Source: Yersinia thracica
GTDB lineage: Bacteria > Pseudomonadota > Gammaproteobacteria > Enterobacterales > Enterobacteriaceae
Assembly (NCBI RefSeq): GCF_902170565.1
Contig: NZ_CABHXX010000023.1
Coordinates: forward strand, 1-64,000
Reading direction: 5' to 3'
Length of the DNA stretch: 64,000 bases
The notes under the pieces were generated by a model, which saw nothing but the letters and a program-made list of their open reading frames with translations, was not told where the DNA came from and did not search any database. Made by a program: the position numbers and the translations under genes. Shown in pieces: positions 30,668-41,658 of the stretch. Positions within the stretch are counted from its first letter, which is position 1, and each line of letters begins with the position of its first letter.

Positions 30668-30696
30668 TTGACTCAGGACTGTACAATTATTACAAT
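30668..30696 (+). promoter_or_regulatory. Sigma-70 promoter for rpmH
   Basis: TTGACT (30668-30673) and TACAAT (30691-30696) are separated by 17 bp. Each differs from the consensus by one base. The promoter lies 104 bp upstream of the rpmH start and fits strong ribosomal protein expression. Confidence 0.7.
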
Positions 30697-30788
30697 CCCG
30701 CTTCTTTATATGTTGCGATTGAGGCGTCGGTGTCTTCACTCCGAGCAGCCAAACGCGTTTACTGAATCAGTAATTATTTTAAGTTTAG

Positions 30789-30941
<153 letters not shown>

Positions 30942-30959
30942 TAAAAGCTAACCATCTCA

Positions 30960-31319
30960 ATGGTTAAGCTAGCATTTCCTAGGGAGTTACGTTTGTTAAC
31001 TCCCAGTCATTTTACGTTCGTCTTCCAGCAGCCACAACGGGCTGGCACGCCGCAAATCACCATCCTCGGCCGCCTGAACGAGCTGGGGCATCCCCGCATC
31101 GGTCTTACCGTCGCCAAAAAACATGTCAAACGTGCTCATGAACGTAATCGGATAAAGCGCCTAACCCGCGAAAGCTTCCGGCTGCATCAACATACGTTAC
31201 CGTCTATGGATTTTGTCGTTTTGGTGAAAAAGGGTGTGGCTGACCTCGATAACCGTGCGTTGACAGAAGCTTTGGAAAAATTATGGCGTCGCCACTGTCG
31301 CCAGGCTCCCGCATCCTGA
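30960..31319 (+). CDS. rnpA: Ribonuclease P protein component
   Basis: A 119-residue basic cofactor of the RNase P ribozyme, which matures tRNA 5' ends. It aligns with E. coli RnpA along its whole length. The signature is [13 protein letters not shown] near residue 62-75, and the start is [18 protein letters not shown]. Its 3' end overlaps yidD by 37 bp. Confidence 0.97.
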   Translation: MVKLAFPRELRLLTPSHFTFVFQQPQRAGTPQITILGRLNELGHPRIGLTVAKKHVKRAHERNRIKRLTRESFRLHQHTLPSMDFVVLVKKGVADLDNRALTEALEKLWRRHCRQAPAS

Positions 31320-31540
31320 TCGGGCTAATCAGGGGCTATCAGCTCGTGATTAGTCCGTTGCTGGGGCCGCGTTGTCGTTTCCATCCGACATGTTCTCATT
31401 ACGGAATTGAGGCATTGCGCCGGTTTGGGATGATAAAAGGCAGTTGGTTAACACTGAAACGCGTATTAAAATGCCACCCTTTGAACCCAGGTGGCGATGA
31501 TCCCGTGCCGCCGAAACCCGACGATAACAGAGAACACTAA
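31283..31540 (+). CDS. yidD: Membrane protein insertion efficiency factor YidD
   Basis: An 85-residue small peripheral membrane protein of the UPF0161 family, which assists YidC. The amphipathic N terminus is [16 protein letters not shown]. The Cys-containing core is [19 protein letters not shown], then [14 protein letters not shown]. It overlaps the end of rnpA and stops 2 bp before yidC. Confidence 0.96.
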   Translation: MASPLSPGSRILIGLIRGYQLVISPLLGPRCRFHPTCSHYGIEALRRFGMIKGSWLTLKRVLKCHPLNPGGDDPVPPKPDDNREH

Positions 31541-31542
31541 CG

Positions 31543-33183
31543 ATGGATTCGCAACGCAATCTTCTACTCATCGCTCTGCTGTTCGTGTCTTTCATGATCT
31601 GGCAAGCCTGGCAAGTGGATAACAATCCACAACCAGCCGCTCAGACCACGCAACAGACTGCGAATACTGCTACCGGTGATAAAGCAAGCCAGGCCGTGCC
31701 AGGCAGTGGTCAGGGCCAACTGATTACTGTAAAAACTGATGTGCTGTCTCTGACCATTAATACCCGTGGCGGTGACATCGAGCAGGCTAACCTGCTGGCT
31801 TACCCGGATGCTCTGGGTTCAGATAAAACTTTCGAATTACTGGAAACGACTCCGGCGTTCATTTATCAGGCGCAAAGTGGCCTGACAGGTAAAAGCGGCC
31901 CGGACAACCCAGCTAACGGTGAACGTCCACTATTCGAGGTGCCGCAAACCAGCTTTGTATTAGCTGATGGCCAAGACGAACTGCGTATTCCATTGACCTT
32001 TACCGGCAAAGATGGCTCCGTCTTCACCAAGACGTTTGTGCTGAAACGTAACGATTACGCCATTGGCGTGGATTATCACGTTAAAAACGCCTCTGCTGCC
32101 CCGCTGGAGCTGACGCTGTTTGGCCAATTAAAGCAAAGCATCAACTTGCCTAAACACCGTGATACCGGCAGCAATAACTTCGCGCTGCATACTTATCGTG
32201 GTGCGGCTTACTCTTCTGATGAAACTAAATATAAAAAATATAGCTTTAGTGATATCGAAGATAAGAGCCTGGACATCACCACCAAAGGCGGTTGGGTTGC
32301 TATGTTGCAGCAGTATTTTGCAACAGCGTGGGTTCCAGTAGCTAACGAAACCAACACTTTCTACTCCGCTGACTTGGGTAACGGTCTGGCCGCCATCGGC
32401 TTTAAAGGTGCACCCGTCGTCATTCAGCCGGGTGAGCAGAAACAACTGGGTGCTACCTTGTGGGTTGGCCCGGAAATTCAGGACAAAATGGCGGCCATCG
32501 CGCCACATCTGGACCTGACTGTTGATTATGGTTGGTTATGGTTTATTTCTCAGCCACTGTTCAAACTGTTGAAATTCATCCACAGCTTTGTCGGTAACTG
32601 GGGCTTCTCCATCATTGTTATTACCTTTATCGTGCGCGGTATCATGTACCCGCTGACTAAAGCGCAATACACCTCGATGGCGAAAATGCGTTTGCTACAG
32701 CCTAAACTGGCTGCCATGCGTGAGCGTATCGGCGACGATAAGCAGCGTATGAGTCAGGAAATGATGGCGTTGTACAAAGCTGAGAAGGTTAACCCACTGG
32801 GTGGCTGCTTACCGCTGGTCATTCAGATGCCAATCTTCCTGGCGTTGTACTACATGTTGATGAGTTCCGTTGAGTTGCGTCATGCGCCATTCATCTTGTG
32901 GATTCACGACTTGTCAGCACAAGACCCGTACTACATTCTGCCAATTCTGATGGGTATCACCATGTACTTCATTCAGAAGATGTCACCGACTACCGTGACT
33001 GACCCGATGCAGCAGAAGATCATGACCTTCATGCCGGTTATCTTCACTGTATTCTTCCTGTGGTTCCCGGCTGGTCTGGTACTGTACTATATTGTCAGTA
33101 ACTTGGTGACCATCCTACAGCAACAGTTGATTTATCGTGGCTTGGAAAAACGCGGCTTACATAGCCGTGACAAGAAAAAATAA
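31543..33183 (+). CDS. yidC: Membrane protein insertase YidC
   Basis: A 546-residue inner-membrane insertase/Oxa1 homologue (E. coli 548 aa). TM1 is near the N terminus ([17 protein letters not shown]). The large periplasmic P1 domain covers about residues 25-340. The conserved five-helix core starts near residue 345, with the hydrophilic groove Arg in [15 protein letters not shown]. The C-terminal tail is basic (GLHSRDKKK). It inserts proteins alone or with SecYEG, and YidD is encoded just before it. Confidence 0.98.
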   Translation: MDSQRNLLLIALLFVSFMIWQAWQVDNNPQPAAQTTQQTANTATGDKASQAVPGSGQGQLITVKTDVLSLTINTRGGDIEQANLLAYPDALGSDKTFELLETTPAFIYQAQSGLTGKSGPDNPANGERPLFEVPQTSFVLADGQDELRIPLTFTGKDGSVFTKTFVLKRNDYAIGVDYHVKNASAAPLELTLFGQLKQSINLPKHRDTGSNNFALHTYRGAAYSSDETKYKKYSFSDIEDKSLDITTKGGWVAMLQQYFATAWVPVANETNTFYSADLGNGLAAIGFKGAPVVIQPGEQKQLGATLWVGPEIQDKMAAIAPHLDLTVDYGWLWFISQPLFKLLKFIHSFVGNWGFSIIVITFIVRGIMYPLTKAQYTSMAKMRLLQPKLAAMRERIGDDKQRMSQEMMALYKAEKVNPLGGCLPLVIQMPIFLALYYMLMSSVELRHAPFILWIHDLSAQDPYYILPILMGITMYFIQKMSPTTVTDPMQQKIMTFMPVIFTVFFLWFPAGLVLYYIVSNLVTILQQQLIYRGLEKRGLHSRDKKK

Positions 33184-33211
33184 TCCACAGAGATAGTCAC
33201 AAGTATTAAAG

Positions 33212-33241
33212 GGCGGTCAATATGACCGCCTTATTCTTTTT
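33212..33241 (+). terminator. Terminator after yidC
   Basis: The perfect stem GGCGGTCA-ATA-TGACCGCC (33212-33230) is followed by TTATTCTTTTT. It separates yidC from mnmE. Confidence 0.88.
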
Positions 33242-33301
33242 ATAGAAGCCTGAACACTTCCAGGCTTGTGCAAAAATAATAAGTTAAAGAGAGATATAAC
33301 C

Positions 33302-34666
33302 ATGAGCACCACTGATACTATCGTGGCACAAGCAACCCCCCCAGGCCGTGGTGGCGTTGGTATTTTACGTGTTTCAGGTCGTGCTGCTACAGCGGTCGCA
33401 CAGGCGGTTTTAGGTAAATTACCCAAGCCGCGCTATGCCGACTATCTGTCATTTAAAGATGTAGATGGCAGCACGCTGGATCAAGGTATCGCTCTTTACT
33501 TCCCCGGCCCGAACTCTTTCACTGGCGAGGACGTGCTGGAACTACAAGGTCACGGTGGCCCGGTTATACTGGATTTACTGTTAAAACGTATTCTAGCTCT
33601 GCCAGGGTTGCGCATTGCCCGCCCGGGTGAGTTCTCTGAGCGCGCATTCTTAAATGACAAACTGGATTTAGCCCAAGCAGAAGCGATTGCCGACTTGATC
33701 GACGCCAGTTCAGAACAAGCTGCACGTTCGGCGGTAAACTCATTACAAGGCGCATTTTCAGTGCGGATCCACAAATTGGTGGAAGCACTTACTCACTTGC
33801 GAATCTATGTCGAAGCTGCGATCGACTTTCCTGATGAGGAAATTGATTTCCTGTCTGATGGAAAAATTGAAGGCCAGTTAAACGGCGTAATGGCAGACCT
33901 GGAGCAAGTCCGCACTGAAGCCCGGCAAGGCAGTTTATTGCGTGAGGGGATGAAAGTGGTTATTGCTGGCCGCCCTAACGCCGGTAAATCCAGTTTACTC
34001 AATGCGTTAGCAGGCCGAGAAGCGGCGATTGTCACTGATATCGCAGGCACTACCCGTGATGTATTGCGGGAACATATTCATATCGATGGGATGCCGTTGC
34101 ATATCATTGATACTGCTGGCCTACGTGAAGCCAGTGACGAAGTTGAACGTATTGGCATCGAACGTGCGTGGAATGAGATAGAACAGGCTGACCGAGTGTT
34201 GTTTATGGTTGATGGCACCACTACGGATGCCACTGAACCGGCGGCTATCTGGCCAGAGTTTATGGCGCGGTTACCTGCCAGGCTCCCCATCACCGTGGTG
34301 CGTAATAAAGCTGACATTACCGGTGAAACCTTGGGTTTAACCGAAGTGAATGGTCACTCACTTATTCGCTTATCAGCGCGTACCGGTGAAGGTATTGACC
34401 TGCTGCGCAACCATCTCAAGCAGAGTATGGGCTTTACCAGCAACACAGAAGGTGGTTTCCTGGCGCGCCGCCGCCATTTGCAAGCGCTGGAAACTGCTGC
34501 ACAGCATTTGGTACAGGGTCATGAACAGTTAGTAAGCGCTTACGCCGGTGAACTACTGGCGGAGGAACTGCGTTTAGCGCAACAGTCATTGAGTGAAATT
34601 ACCGGCGAATTTAGCTCAGATGACTTACTGGGGCGAATTTTCTCCAGTTTTTGTATCGGAAAATGA
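33302..34666 (+). CDS. mnmE: tRNA modification GTPase MnmE
   Basis: A 454-residue GTPase which, with MnmG, makes the cmnm5 group on U34 of several tRNAs. I chose the ATG at 33302 ([20 protein letters not shown]), which matches the E. coli start. The longer frame to 33266 has no support. The G domain has [14 protein letters not shown] (G1), TTRD (G2), DTAGLRE (G3) and NKAD (G4). The C terminus is CIGK with the essential Cys. Confidence 0.97.
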   Translation: MSTTDTIVAQATPPGRGGVGILRVSGRAATAVAQAVLGKLPKPRYADYLSFKDVDGSTLDQGIALYFPGPNSFTGEDVLELQGHGGPVILDLLLKRILALPGLRIARPGEFSERAFLNDKLDLAQAEAIADLIDASSEQAARSAVNSLQGAFSVRIHKLVEALTHLRIYVEAAIDFPDEEIDFLSDGKIEGQLNGVMADLEQVRTEARQGSLLREGMKVVIAGRPNAGKSSLLNALAGREAAIVTDIAGTTRDVLREHIHIDGMPLHIIDTAGLREASDEVERIGIERAWNEIEQADRVLFMVDGTTTDATEPAAIWPEFMARLPARLPITVVRNKADITGETLGLTEVNGHSLIRLSARTGEGIDLLRNHLKQSMGFTSNTEGGFLARRRHLQALETAAQHLVQGHEQLVSAYAGELLAEELRLAQQSLSEITGEFSSDDLLGRIFSSFCIGK

Positions 34667-34792
34667 GTGTAATGCCATAGAGCGGGAGCAGATTATCACT
34701 AATTTTGATAATCTGGCTCTATAAGTCCGAACGGTTAGAGTTGAATCGGCGGTCGCTCGAACACTTAACTTTATTCATAAACTGAGGTATCC

Positions 34793-35992
34793 ATGATTAT
34801 AAAACCACGTGTACGCGGCTTTATCTGTGTGACTGCACATCCGACGGGCTGCGAAGCCAACGTCAAAAAGCAAATCGACTATGTCACAGCAGAAGGCACA
34901 ATCGCTAACGGCCCAAAACGAGTATTAGTGATTGGTGCGTCAACTGGATACGGGCTGGCAGCCCGCATTACAGCAGCATTTGGTTGTGGTGCCGATACAC
35001 TGGGCGTTTTCTTTGAGCGTCCGGGCGAAGAAGGCAAACCGGGAACCTCGGGTTGGTACAACAGCGCCGCGTTCCACAAATTCGCTGAGCAAAAAGGCCT
35101 GTACGCAAAAAGTATCAATGGCGATGCTTTCTCCGATGAGATTAAGCGCCTGACGATTGAAACCATCAAACAAGACTTGGGTCAGGTTGATCAGGTTATC
35201 TACAGTTTGGCCTCGCCACGTCGTACTCACCCGAAAACCGGTCAAGTGTTTAACTCCACACTGAAACCTATCGGGCATGAAGTTAAATTCCGCAGCCTTG
35301 ATACTGATAAAGAAGTTATCAAAGAAGCTGTGTTGCAACCGGCAACTCAAGAAGAAATCGACAACACGGTCGCCGTCATGGGTGGCGAAGACTGGCAGAT
35401 GTGGATTGATGCGCTGCTGGAAGCGGGCGTGTTGGCTGAAGGCGCACAAACAACCGCTTTCACCTATCTGGGTGAAAAAATCACTCATGATATCTATTGG
35501 AATGGCTCTATTGGCGCGGCCAAGAAGGACTTGGACCAAAAAGTTCTGGCGATCCGCGATAGCCTGGCAGCCCACGGCGGCGGTGATGCCCGAGTTTCTG
35601 TGCTGAAAGCAGTTGTGACTCAGGCCAGCTCTGCGATCCCAATGATGCCACTGTATTTATCACTATTATTCAAAGTGATGAAAGAAAAAGGCACTCATGA
35701 GGGCTGTATCGAGCAGGTTTATGCGCTGTATAAAGACAGCTTGTGTGGCAGTGCGCCGCACCTGGACCAAGATGGCCGCCTACGTGCTGATTACAAAGAA
35801 CTGGCTCCTGAAGTACAAAGCCAGGTTAAGCAGTTGTGGGATCAAGTCACCAACGACAATATTGACCAATTGACTGATTTTATCGGCTATAAGACCGAGT
35901 TCTTAAATCTGTTTGGTTTCGCGGTTGACGGTGTGGACTATGAAGCCGATGTTAATCCTGATGTGAAAATCCCTAATCTGATTCAGAGCTAA
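34793..35992 (+). CDS. fabV: Enoyl-ACP (trans-2-enoyl-CoA) reductase FabV
   Basis: A 399-residue member of the FabV class of NADH-dependent enoyl reductases, which carries out the last step of fatty acid elongation. The cofactor motif is [12 protein letters not shown] near residue 47. The active-site Tyr-x8-Lys spacing is visible in [13 protein letters not shown] (Y about 235, K about 244). FabV enzymes are known to be insensitive to triclosan compared with FabI. It is a single gene after mnmE, with a hairpin AGATTATC/GATAATCT (about 34691-34715) before it. Confidence 0.96.
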   Translation: MIIKPRVRGFICVTAHPTGCEANVKKQIDYVTAEGTIANGPKRVLVIGASTGYGLAARITAAFGCGADTLGVFFERPGEEGKPGTSGWYNSAAFHKFAEQKGLYAKSINGDAFSDEIKRLTIETIKQDLGQVDQVIYSLASPRRTHPKTGQVFNSTLKPIGHEVKFRSLDTDKEVIKEAVLQPATQEEIDNTVAVMGGEDWQMWIDALLEAGVLAEGAQTTAFTYLGEKITHDIYWNGSIGAAKKDLDQKVLAIRDSLAAHGGGDARVSVLKAVVTQASSAIPMMPLYLSLLFKVMKEKGTHEGCIEQVYALYKDSLCGSAPHLDQDGRLRADYKELAPEVQSQVKQLWDQVTNDNIDQLTDFIGYKTEFLNLFGFAVDGVDYEADVNPDVKIPNLIQS

Positions 35993-35999
35993 TCCAGAC

Positions 36000-36026
36000 A
36001 ACCCGCTGTGCGCCGTGCAGCGGGTT
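36000..36026 (+). terminator. Hairpin terminator after fabV
   Basis: The stem AACCCGCTG (36000-36008) pairs with CAGCGGGTT (36018-36026) shortly after the fabV stop. The T tract is poor (GATTATCC). Confidence 0.6.
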
Positions 36027-36207
36027 GATTATCCACTCATTAACATCTCCTCTCATGATATTCTCCTGATATACCCATATCACTATCCTATATATCGATA
36101 ATGGATAAGTTAAGTTTATATTCTTCGTTTACGGATAACTCAATAGCCTGCAACCTTGTGAATAAATTCCTCTTTAGAGTCTGAATTAATATTTATTCCA
36201 CAGGGAA

Positions 36208-37023
36208 ATGATGATGAGAATACGTTCGCTGGCAATATCCTTATTTAGTTTAATTATTTTAACCTCACTGAATGCCCATAGTGAGGAGCAGAAAGTCATT
36301 AAGTTAGGATTTAACCCTAGCCCTTATAAAGAGCAATTTGAGAAAGGCGTAGCGCCTTATCTAATAAGTAAAGGCTACAAGATTGAATATAAAGATTTCA
36401 ATGATGGAATCCAGGTCAATAATGCAGTCAGCACCGGTGAAATTGATGGCAACATCATGCAACACCCAGTTTATCTGCAAGCCATAAATGACCGACTACG
36501 CATTGATAATACAGGAATTGTACAAGTCCCCACGCCCCCGATGGGCCTCTATTCTAATAAGCACAATACAGAAGACAAGCCCAAAGATGGCGCATGGATA
36601 TCAGTCCCGAATCAGCCCTCAAATGAATACCGAGCCGCGCTTTTACTGCAATCTATTGGCTGGATAAAGCTGAAAGAAAAGATTGATCCGGCCACTTTCT
36701 CGCAAAAAGACATTGCAGAAAATCCGTATCATTTGGTGATTAAAGAAATGGATAATGCACAGCAAGTCAGAGCATTACCTGATGTCGACTATGGTGCTAT
36801 CCAAGGTAACTTTGCTGTTTCTAATGGCATAAAACTCACTTCAGCCCTGCAACTTGAAAAACCCACCTCTCAGTTTGTCAATGTGGTGACCGTTGCCGGT
36901 AAGAATAAAGACGCCGAGTTTGCCAAGGATATTATTGCGGGATATCACTCCCCTGAATTTAAAAAATATATTCTGGATAACGAAAAATATACGGGTTATA
37001 TGCTGCCTGATTATCTAAACTAA
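36208..37023 (+). CDS. MetQ/NlpA-family substrate-binding protein, not lipidated
   Basis: A 271-residue periplasmic binding protein of the MetQ family (KVIKLGFNPSPYKEQF; NIMQHPVYLQAIND; ADYGAIQGN-like DVDYGAIQGNFAV). Family members bind methionine or other small amino acids. The signal peptide ends at LNAHSEE and has no lipobox Cys. MetQ and NlpA themselves are usually lipoproteins, so this one is probably soluble. Three consecutive ATG codons (36208, 36211, 36214) follow CAGGGAA, so the start is uncertain by two residues. It is first in a three-gene importer operon. Confidence 0.88.
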   Translation: MMMRIRSLAISLFSLIILTSLNAHSEEQKVIKLGFNPSPYKEQFEKGVAPYLISKGYKIEYKDFNDGIQVNNAVSTGEIDGNIMQHPVYLQAINDRLRIDNTGIVQVPTPPMGLYSNKHNTEDKPKDGAWISVPNQPSNEYRAALLLQSIGWIKLKEKIDPATFSQKDIAENPYHLVIKEMDNAQQVRALPDVDYGAIQGNFAVSNGIKLTSALQLEKPTSQFVNVVTVAGKNKDAEFAKDIIAGYHSPEFKKYILDNEKYTGYMLPDYLN

Positions 37024-37034
37024 TGGAATAACAG

Positions 37035-38051
37035 ATGATTAAGCTTCAGCATATTTCCAAGACGTTTGAGCGTAAAGGTATCAAACTACAGGCTCTTAAT
37101 GATGTCAATTTAACCGTCGAGGACGGTGATATATTTGGCATCATCGGCTACAGTGGCGCGGGGAAAAGTACCCTATTACGCATGGTTAATTCACTGGAAA
37201 GCCCAACTGTCGGAAATGTCATTATTGACGGTAGAAACCTGCATGATTTTAGCCATGAACAACTCCGGTTACTGAAAAAAGATATTGGTATGATATTCCA
37301 AAACTTTAATTTATTGGAATCAAAAACTGTTTTTAAAAACGTTGCCATGCCACTTATTTTATTGGGAAAAAATAAGAAATTCATTCAGGAACGTGTTGCG
37401 GAGCTGCTAGATTTTGTCGGGCTGGCGGATAAAAGTCACAGTTTTCCGAATGAGTTATCCGGAGGGCAAAAACAGCGGGTGGGAATTGCAAGGGCACTAG
37501 CAACCAACCCCTCTATTCTGCTGTGTGATGAGGCTACATCGTCACTCGACCCGCAAACCACGGCTCAAATTTTATTATTACTGAAGAAAATTAATCAGCA
37601 ATACAATATTACGGTATTGCTGATTACCCATGAAATGTCAGTCATTCAAAAGATCTGTAATAAAGTGGCGGTCATGGAAAACGGCCAAATTATTGAACAA
37701 GGTTCAGTATTAACCGTTTTTGGTCATCCAACTCACCCCACGACGATTAACTTTGTTCGCACCGTCATCAAAGACAGCTTGCCCGAGAGTGTGAAAAAGC
37801 TATTGGATAAAAGCCATGCTGGCCGTCAATTCCGCCTGGCGTTTATCGGGGCAATAGCCACACAGCCAGTGATCAACCAACTCATCAGGCAATATGATAT
37901 TGGCGTCAATATTCTGTTTGCCAACATGTCAGAGATACAGGACACCACATTGGGCCATATGGTGCTGCTATTAACCGGCGAGAATCACACCATTGATAGC
38001 GCCGTTAATTATCTGGCGGGAACAGGGATTGATATACAGGAAATAAATTGA
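37035..38051 (+). CDS. MetN-type ABC transporter ATP-binding protein with NIL domain
   Basis: A 338-residue ATPase. Walker A is GYSGAGKSTLLR near residue 38, the Q-loop is MIFQNFNLL, the signature is LSGGQKQRVGIARAL, Walker B is ILLCDEATSSLD, and the H-loop is LLITHEM. The C-terminal ~75 residues form a NIL-type domain, which in MetN senses substrate and inhibits transport. The start is 11 bp after the binding-protein gene. The end overlaps the permease start (38048) by 4 bp. The operon is probably a second MetNIQ-like importer. Methionine is a guess for its substrate. Confidence 0.9.
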   Translation: MIKLQHISKTFERKGIKLQALNDVNLTVEDGDIFGIIGYSGAGKSTLLRMVNSLESPTVGNVIIDGRNLHDFSHEQLRLLKKDIGMIFQNFNLLESKTVFKNVAMPLILLGKNKKFIQERVAELLDFVGLADKSHSFPNELSGGQKQRVGIARALATNPSILLCDEATSSLDPQTTAQILLLLKKINQQYNITVLLITHEMSVIQKICNKVAVMENGQIIEQGSVLTVFGHPTHPTTINFVRTVIKDSLPESVKKLLDKSHAGRQFRLAFIGAIATQPVINQLIRQYDIGVNILFANMSEIQDTTLGHMVLLLTGENHTIDSAVNYLAGTGIDIQEIN

Positions 38052-38710
38052 TGATCGAAACCGCAATTACATTGGACCAATTTATCCAGGCGCTACACGA
38101 CACTCTGGTTATGGTCAGTATTTCATTGGTGATCGGTTCTCTTATTGGTATTCCTTTGGGAATTTTACTGGTGGTGACCCGGCCAGGCGGATTAATTAAG
38201 AATAGAACTTTTTATAATATTCTTAATCCTGTTATCAATATCATCCGATCACTGCCATTTATTATTCTGATGGTCGCGATTATCCCGCTCACCCGCCTTA
38301 TTGTGAACACCACCATAGGAACACCGGGGGCAATTGTGCCGCTGATTATTTTTATCGCGCCCTATATTGGCCGCTTGGTGGAAAACTCTCTACTGGACGT
38401 TAATCCCGGAATTCTGGAAGCAGCGAAATCAATGGGAGCAACACCGCTACAAGCCATTTGGTATTTTTTACTGCCCGAAGCACTGTCGTCATTAATATTG
38501 GCGCTGACCACTGCCACTATTGGTTTAATTGGTGCGACCGCTATGGCGGGGACAGTCGGCGGCGGCGGGATTGGTGATTTAGCCATTACTTACGGCTACC
38601 AGCGCTTTGATACTTTTGTCACTGTCACTACCGCGATTGTATTAATTATCACCGTGCAGTTAATCCAATCGCTGGGTAATTTATTTGCCAGTAAAATTCG
38701 CCGCGAGTGA
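38048..38710 (+). CDS. MetI-type ABC transporter permease
   Basis: A 220-residue inner-membrane permease of the MetI type with about five helices. The EAA coupling loop is EAAKSMGATPLQAIWYFLLPEA near residue 125. The end GTVGGGGIGDLAITYGYQRFDT is typical of MetI. Its start overlaps the ATPase gene. A terminator follows directly. Confidence 0.92.
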   Translation: MMIETAITLDQFIQALHDTLVMVSISLVIGSLIGIPLGILLVVTRPGGLIKNRTFYNILNPVINIIRSLPFIILMVAIIPLTRLIVNTTIGTPGAIVPLIIFIAPYIGRLVENSLLDVNPGILEAAKSMGATPLQAIWYFLLPEALSSLILALTTATIGLIGATAMAGTVGGGGIGDLAITYGYQRFDTFVTVTTAIVLIITVQLIQSLGNLFASKIRRE

Positions 38711-38715
38711 TAAAA

Positions 38716-38750
38716 AACCCCTTTCGGCTAGCAAAAGGGGTTAATTTTTT
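38716..38750 (+). terminator. Terminator of the MetQNI-like operon
   Basis: The stem AACCCCTTT (38716-38724) pairs with AAAGGGGTT (38734-38742). It is followed by AATTTTTT. Confidence 0.88.
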
Positions 38751-38766
38751 TGGCATAACAGCGATA

Positions 38767-38835
38767 TATACCCTAAATAATTCGGGATGAATGAGCGTAG
38801 CCAACACACATGCAGCTTGAAGTATGACGGGTATA
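38767..38835. repeat. Short ERIC (69 bp, internally deleted)
   Basis: It has both classical ERIC ends (TATACCCTAAATAATTCG and CATGCAGCTTGAAGTATG then ACGGGTATA) and lacks the central palindrome. It lies three bases past the stop codon of the chemoreceptor gene. Confidence 0.85.
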
Positions 38836-38838
38836 AAA

Positions 38839-40743
38839 TTAAACCTTAAAGCCGCTAATCACACTTTCCAACTGCACGGTTTGATCCTGCATAGCTTGAG
38901 CCGCTGCCGCCACTTGTTCCACCAGCGCCGCATTTTGCTGCGTTGAGTTATCTAGCTGATTAATCGCGAGATTAACCTGCTCAATACCCAAGCTTTGCTC
39001 TTGGCTGGATGACATTATTTCATTCATTAATGACGCCACATTGGAAACCCCGCTCATCAGGTCATCCATTGTCGTGCCCGCATCCGCCACCAGACGAGTA
39101 CCAATCGTGATATCAGACACCGAGTCTTCAATCAGCTTTTTAATTTCGCGGGCAGAAGTGGCCGAACGCTGCGCCAGATTACGCACTTCAGAGGCCACTA
39201 CAGCAAAGCCACGCCCCTGCTCACCGGCTCTCGCGGCTTCTACCGCCGCATTCAATGCCAAAATATTAGTTTGGAAAGCAATGCTGTCAATCACACTGAT
39301 AATATCGACGATTTTCTTCGACGAATGGTTGATTGACCCCATGGTATCCACCACTTTCTTCACCACGGTGCCGCCTTTCACTGCCACCGTGGAAGCATCC
39401 ATTGCCAATTTATTAGCATGGCTGGCGTTATCTGCATTTTGTTTCACAGTACTGGTCAGTTCATCCATTGAAGCCGCGGTCTCTTCAATGGAACTGGCTT
39501 GATCTTCAGTACGAGCAGATAAATCCAGATTGCCGCTGGCAATTTGGCGCGATGCCGACGCGATAGCCAGGCTGCTTTCGCCAACCTTGCGCATCATTTG
39601 CTGCAAATAGTCGATAAAATCGTTGAAACTCTGGTTAATAGCATTGAACTCCGGGCTACTGCTTAGCGGTAAACGCTGGGTTAAATCAGCGCCACCCGCA
39701 GATAATGCCGTGATATTCTGTTTCAACGCCGCCAGCCGTTTCATAAAGACGCGGATAGAAAACACCAGGAACAACAGCAATAACAACATGATAGGGATCT
39801 GCACTAATCCCAGATGCAGCAAAATGCTGTGGCTCTGTTTGACCAATAAACGGGTGGGCAGGTCAGTGACCAAATACCACGGGCTATTGGCGATGGGGCG
39901 GATAAACAGAGTGTGAGAGGTGCCATCGACGTCAAATTCATTTTCCAGTAATTTCTGATCTTTCATTTGTGGCAATAATCGCAGAGTTTCTGCCGCCATC
40001 GGTGAACTGCTGGCAAAATCTGACAGATTTTTTAATTCTGCTTTGCCGTCAGCCAGAGCGCTGCTCCCCACAATCTTGCCATCGGCTTCGACAATCAGAA
40101 TGGTGCCATTGACCTTCTGTTCCATCTCTTTAACCAGGCGGTTAAAAAAACCTAAAGTGACGTCAATGGTAGAGACACCATAGACCTCGTCACCTTTATA
40201 AATCGCCATTGCACAGTTGGTTCTTGGTTGCGGGCTGGCATCGTCCTGATAGGCTTTAGCCCAAGCACAGAAGCCTTTCGGGGCATTTAAACCGTCTTTG
40301 TACCAAGGTTGCTCAAAATAATTTTGCGACTCTGGCGAGTTCCAATGAGTATTAACCGTTAACTTATTTTCCCCATTACGAGCAAAGAAAGTGCTGAATT
40401 TAACCACCCCTTGCTCACGTTTATTGGGTAATGGCCAAATCCCACCACCAAAGACATTACTGTCACCGTATTGATCCACTAACCCCAGCAATAATGGGTC
40501 AATGGTATTACTGTCCATGATGGCAACGGCCTGCGTAATACTGCGGGCTTGAGCTTCAACTTTATTCATTTGCGCCATTATTGCCGTGGCGATTTGGTCA
40601 ACACTGTTGCCAACAATGGTGCTTTCAGATTGTTTGAGTTGTGGTGTTATAAAAAGCTGAATAACCACCACAGTGATTATCAGTAAAAAAATGAAAAACG
40701 CACTAACGAGTAAGGTAAATCGGGCTTGAGTGGTTTTTAGCAT
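38839..40743 (-). CDS. Methyl-accepting chemotaxis protein
   Basis: A 634-residue chemoreceptor. I favour the ATG at 40743 ([12 protein letters not shown]), just before the first membrane helix. The frame continues to a TTG at 40806. TM1 spans about residues 12-32, followed by a ~280-residue periplasmic double-Cache-like sensor domain. TM2 is near 320-345 ([15 protein letters not shown]), followed by HAMP. The signalling hairpin contains [23 protein letters not shown]-type sequence. The C terminus ends GFKV, without the CheR-docking NWETF pentapeptide. The ligand is unknown. Confidence 0.9.
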   Translation of the reverse strand: MLKTTQARFTLLVSAFFIFLLIITVVVIQLFITPQLKQSESTIVGNSVDQIATAIMAQMNKVEAQARSITQAVAIMDSNTIDPLLLGLVDQYGDSNVFGGGIWPLPNKREQGVVKFSTFFARNGENKLTVNTHWNSPESQNYFEQPWYKDGLNAPKGFCAWAKAYQDDASPQPRTNCAMAIYKGDEVYGVSTIDVTLGFFNRLVKEMEQKVNGTILIVEADGKIVGSSALADGKAELKNLSDFASSSPMAAETLRLLPQMKDQKLLENEFDVDGTSHTLFIRPIANSPWYLVTDLPTRLLVKQSHSILLHLGLVQIPIMLLLLLFLVFSIRVFMKRLAALKQNITALSAGGADLTQRLPLSSSPEFNAINQSFNDFIDYLQQMMRKVGESSLAIASASRQIASGNLDLSARTEDQASSIEETAASMDELTSTVKQNADNASHANKLAMDASTVAVKGGTVVKKVVDTMGSINHSSKKIVDIISVIDSIAFQTNILALNAAVEAARAGEQGRGFAVVASEVRNLAQRSATSAREIKKLIEDSVSDITIGTRLVADAGTTMDDLMSGVSNVASLMNEIMSSSQEQSLGIEQVNLAINQLDNSTQQNAALVEQVAAAAQAMQDQTVQLESVISGFKV

Positions 40744-40979
40744 TATCGTGTCGCTCAATGTAATAGAGCTGGATAGCTCCAGATCTATTAACGGCATTCC
40801 ACGCAAAGACTTGATAACGGAAAGAAACGATTTTTTCGTTCCTCTCCTCCGATCACAATTTCAATGTAACAAATCCGCAGATGACACCCATTTAAGTTAA
40901 ATTTTAAGGAGTAGCACGTCACTCAAGTTTGTCCTACTCTGGTGATAGAGCGGTGTTATTTATTGAATAGGAGTAATTC

Positions 40980-41552
40980 ATGTCACAGCAACCCGTTAAA
41001 ATTGTTACCCTCTTGGGTAGCCTGCGTAATGGTTCCTACAATGCCATGGTGGCGCGTGCGCTGCCCAAATTAGCACCAGCCGGTGTGTCCATCGAAGCAC
41101 TGCCTGCTATTCGCGACATTCCACTTTATGACGCCGATGTACAACAGGAAGATGGGTTTCCGACCACGATTGAGGCCATTGCTGAGCAGATTCGTCAGGC
41201 CGATGGGGTGATTATCGTGACACCGGAATATAACTATTCAGTCCCCGGTGGGTTGAAAAACGCCATCGACTGGCTATCCCGTTTACCTAACCAACCGCTG
41301 GCTAACAAACCCGTGGCGATTCAGACCAGCTCCATGGGGCCAATTGGTGGCGCGCGTTGCCAGTATCATTTGCGCCAAATTTTGGTTTTCCTTGATGCGA
41401 TGGTAATGAATAAGCCTGAATTTATGGGTGGCGTGATTCAAAGCAAAGTCGATGAACAAACTAAAGAGCTGACGGATCAGGGAACACTGGATTTTCTGGC
41501 CAAACAGCTGGCTGCGTTTGCCACTTACATTGAGCGTGTCCGGGTAAAATAA
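40980..41552 (+). CDS. chrR: NAD(P)H-dependent FMN reductase (ChrR/YieF quinone reductase)
   Basis: A 190-residue flavodoxin-like reductase; E. coli YieF/ChrR has 188 residues and reduces quinones and chromate. The FMN phosphate loop is LLGSLRNGSYNAMVAR near residue 11. The family signature is TPEYNYSVPGGLKNAIDWLSR near residues 80-100. AGGAG precedes the start with good spacing. The yieF-adeP-yieH order of E. coli is kept, but a two-component locus is inserted between. Confidence 0.92.
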   Translation: MSQQPVKIVTLLGSLRNGSYNAMVARALPKLAPAGVSIEALPAIRDIPLYDADVQQEDGFPTTIEAIAEQIRQADGVIIVTPEYNYSVPGGLKNAIDWLSRLPNQPLANKPVAIQTSSMGPIGGARCQYHLRQILVFLDAMVMNKPEFMGGVIQSKVDEQTKELTDQGTLDFLAKQLAAFATYIERVRVK

Positions 41553-41568
41553 CCCGCTATGGTTACAG

Positions 41569-41597
41569 AACCCCCATAGCCTACGGTATTGGGGGTT
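41569..41597 (+). terminator. Hairpin terminator after chrR
   Basis: The stem AACCCCCA (41569-41576) pairs with TGGGGGTT (41590-41597), followed by TCC. The T tract is poor. Confidence 0.6.
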
Positions 41598-41658
41598 TCC
41601 TCCGTATCGCGCCCCATGTTATCAATAGCCACTTTATCTTTGCGGATGTTACTCGCCC

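Noticed and set aside
34940-35575. A 211-codon open frame antisense to fabV
   Set aside because: It is a shadow of a highly conserved gene, with no recognisable domain or start signal.
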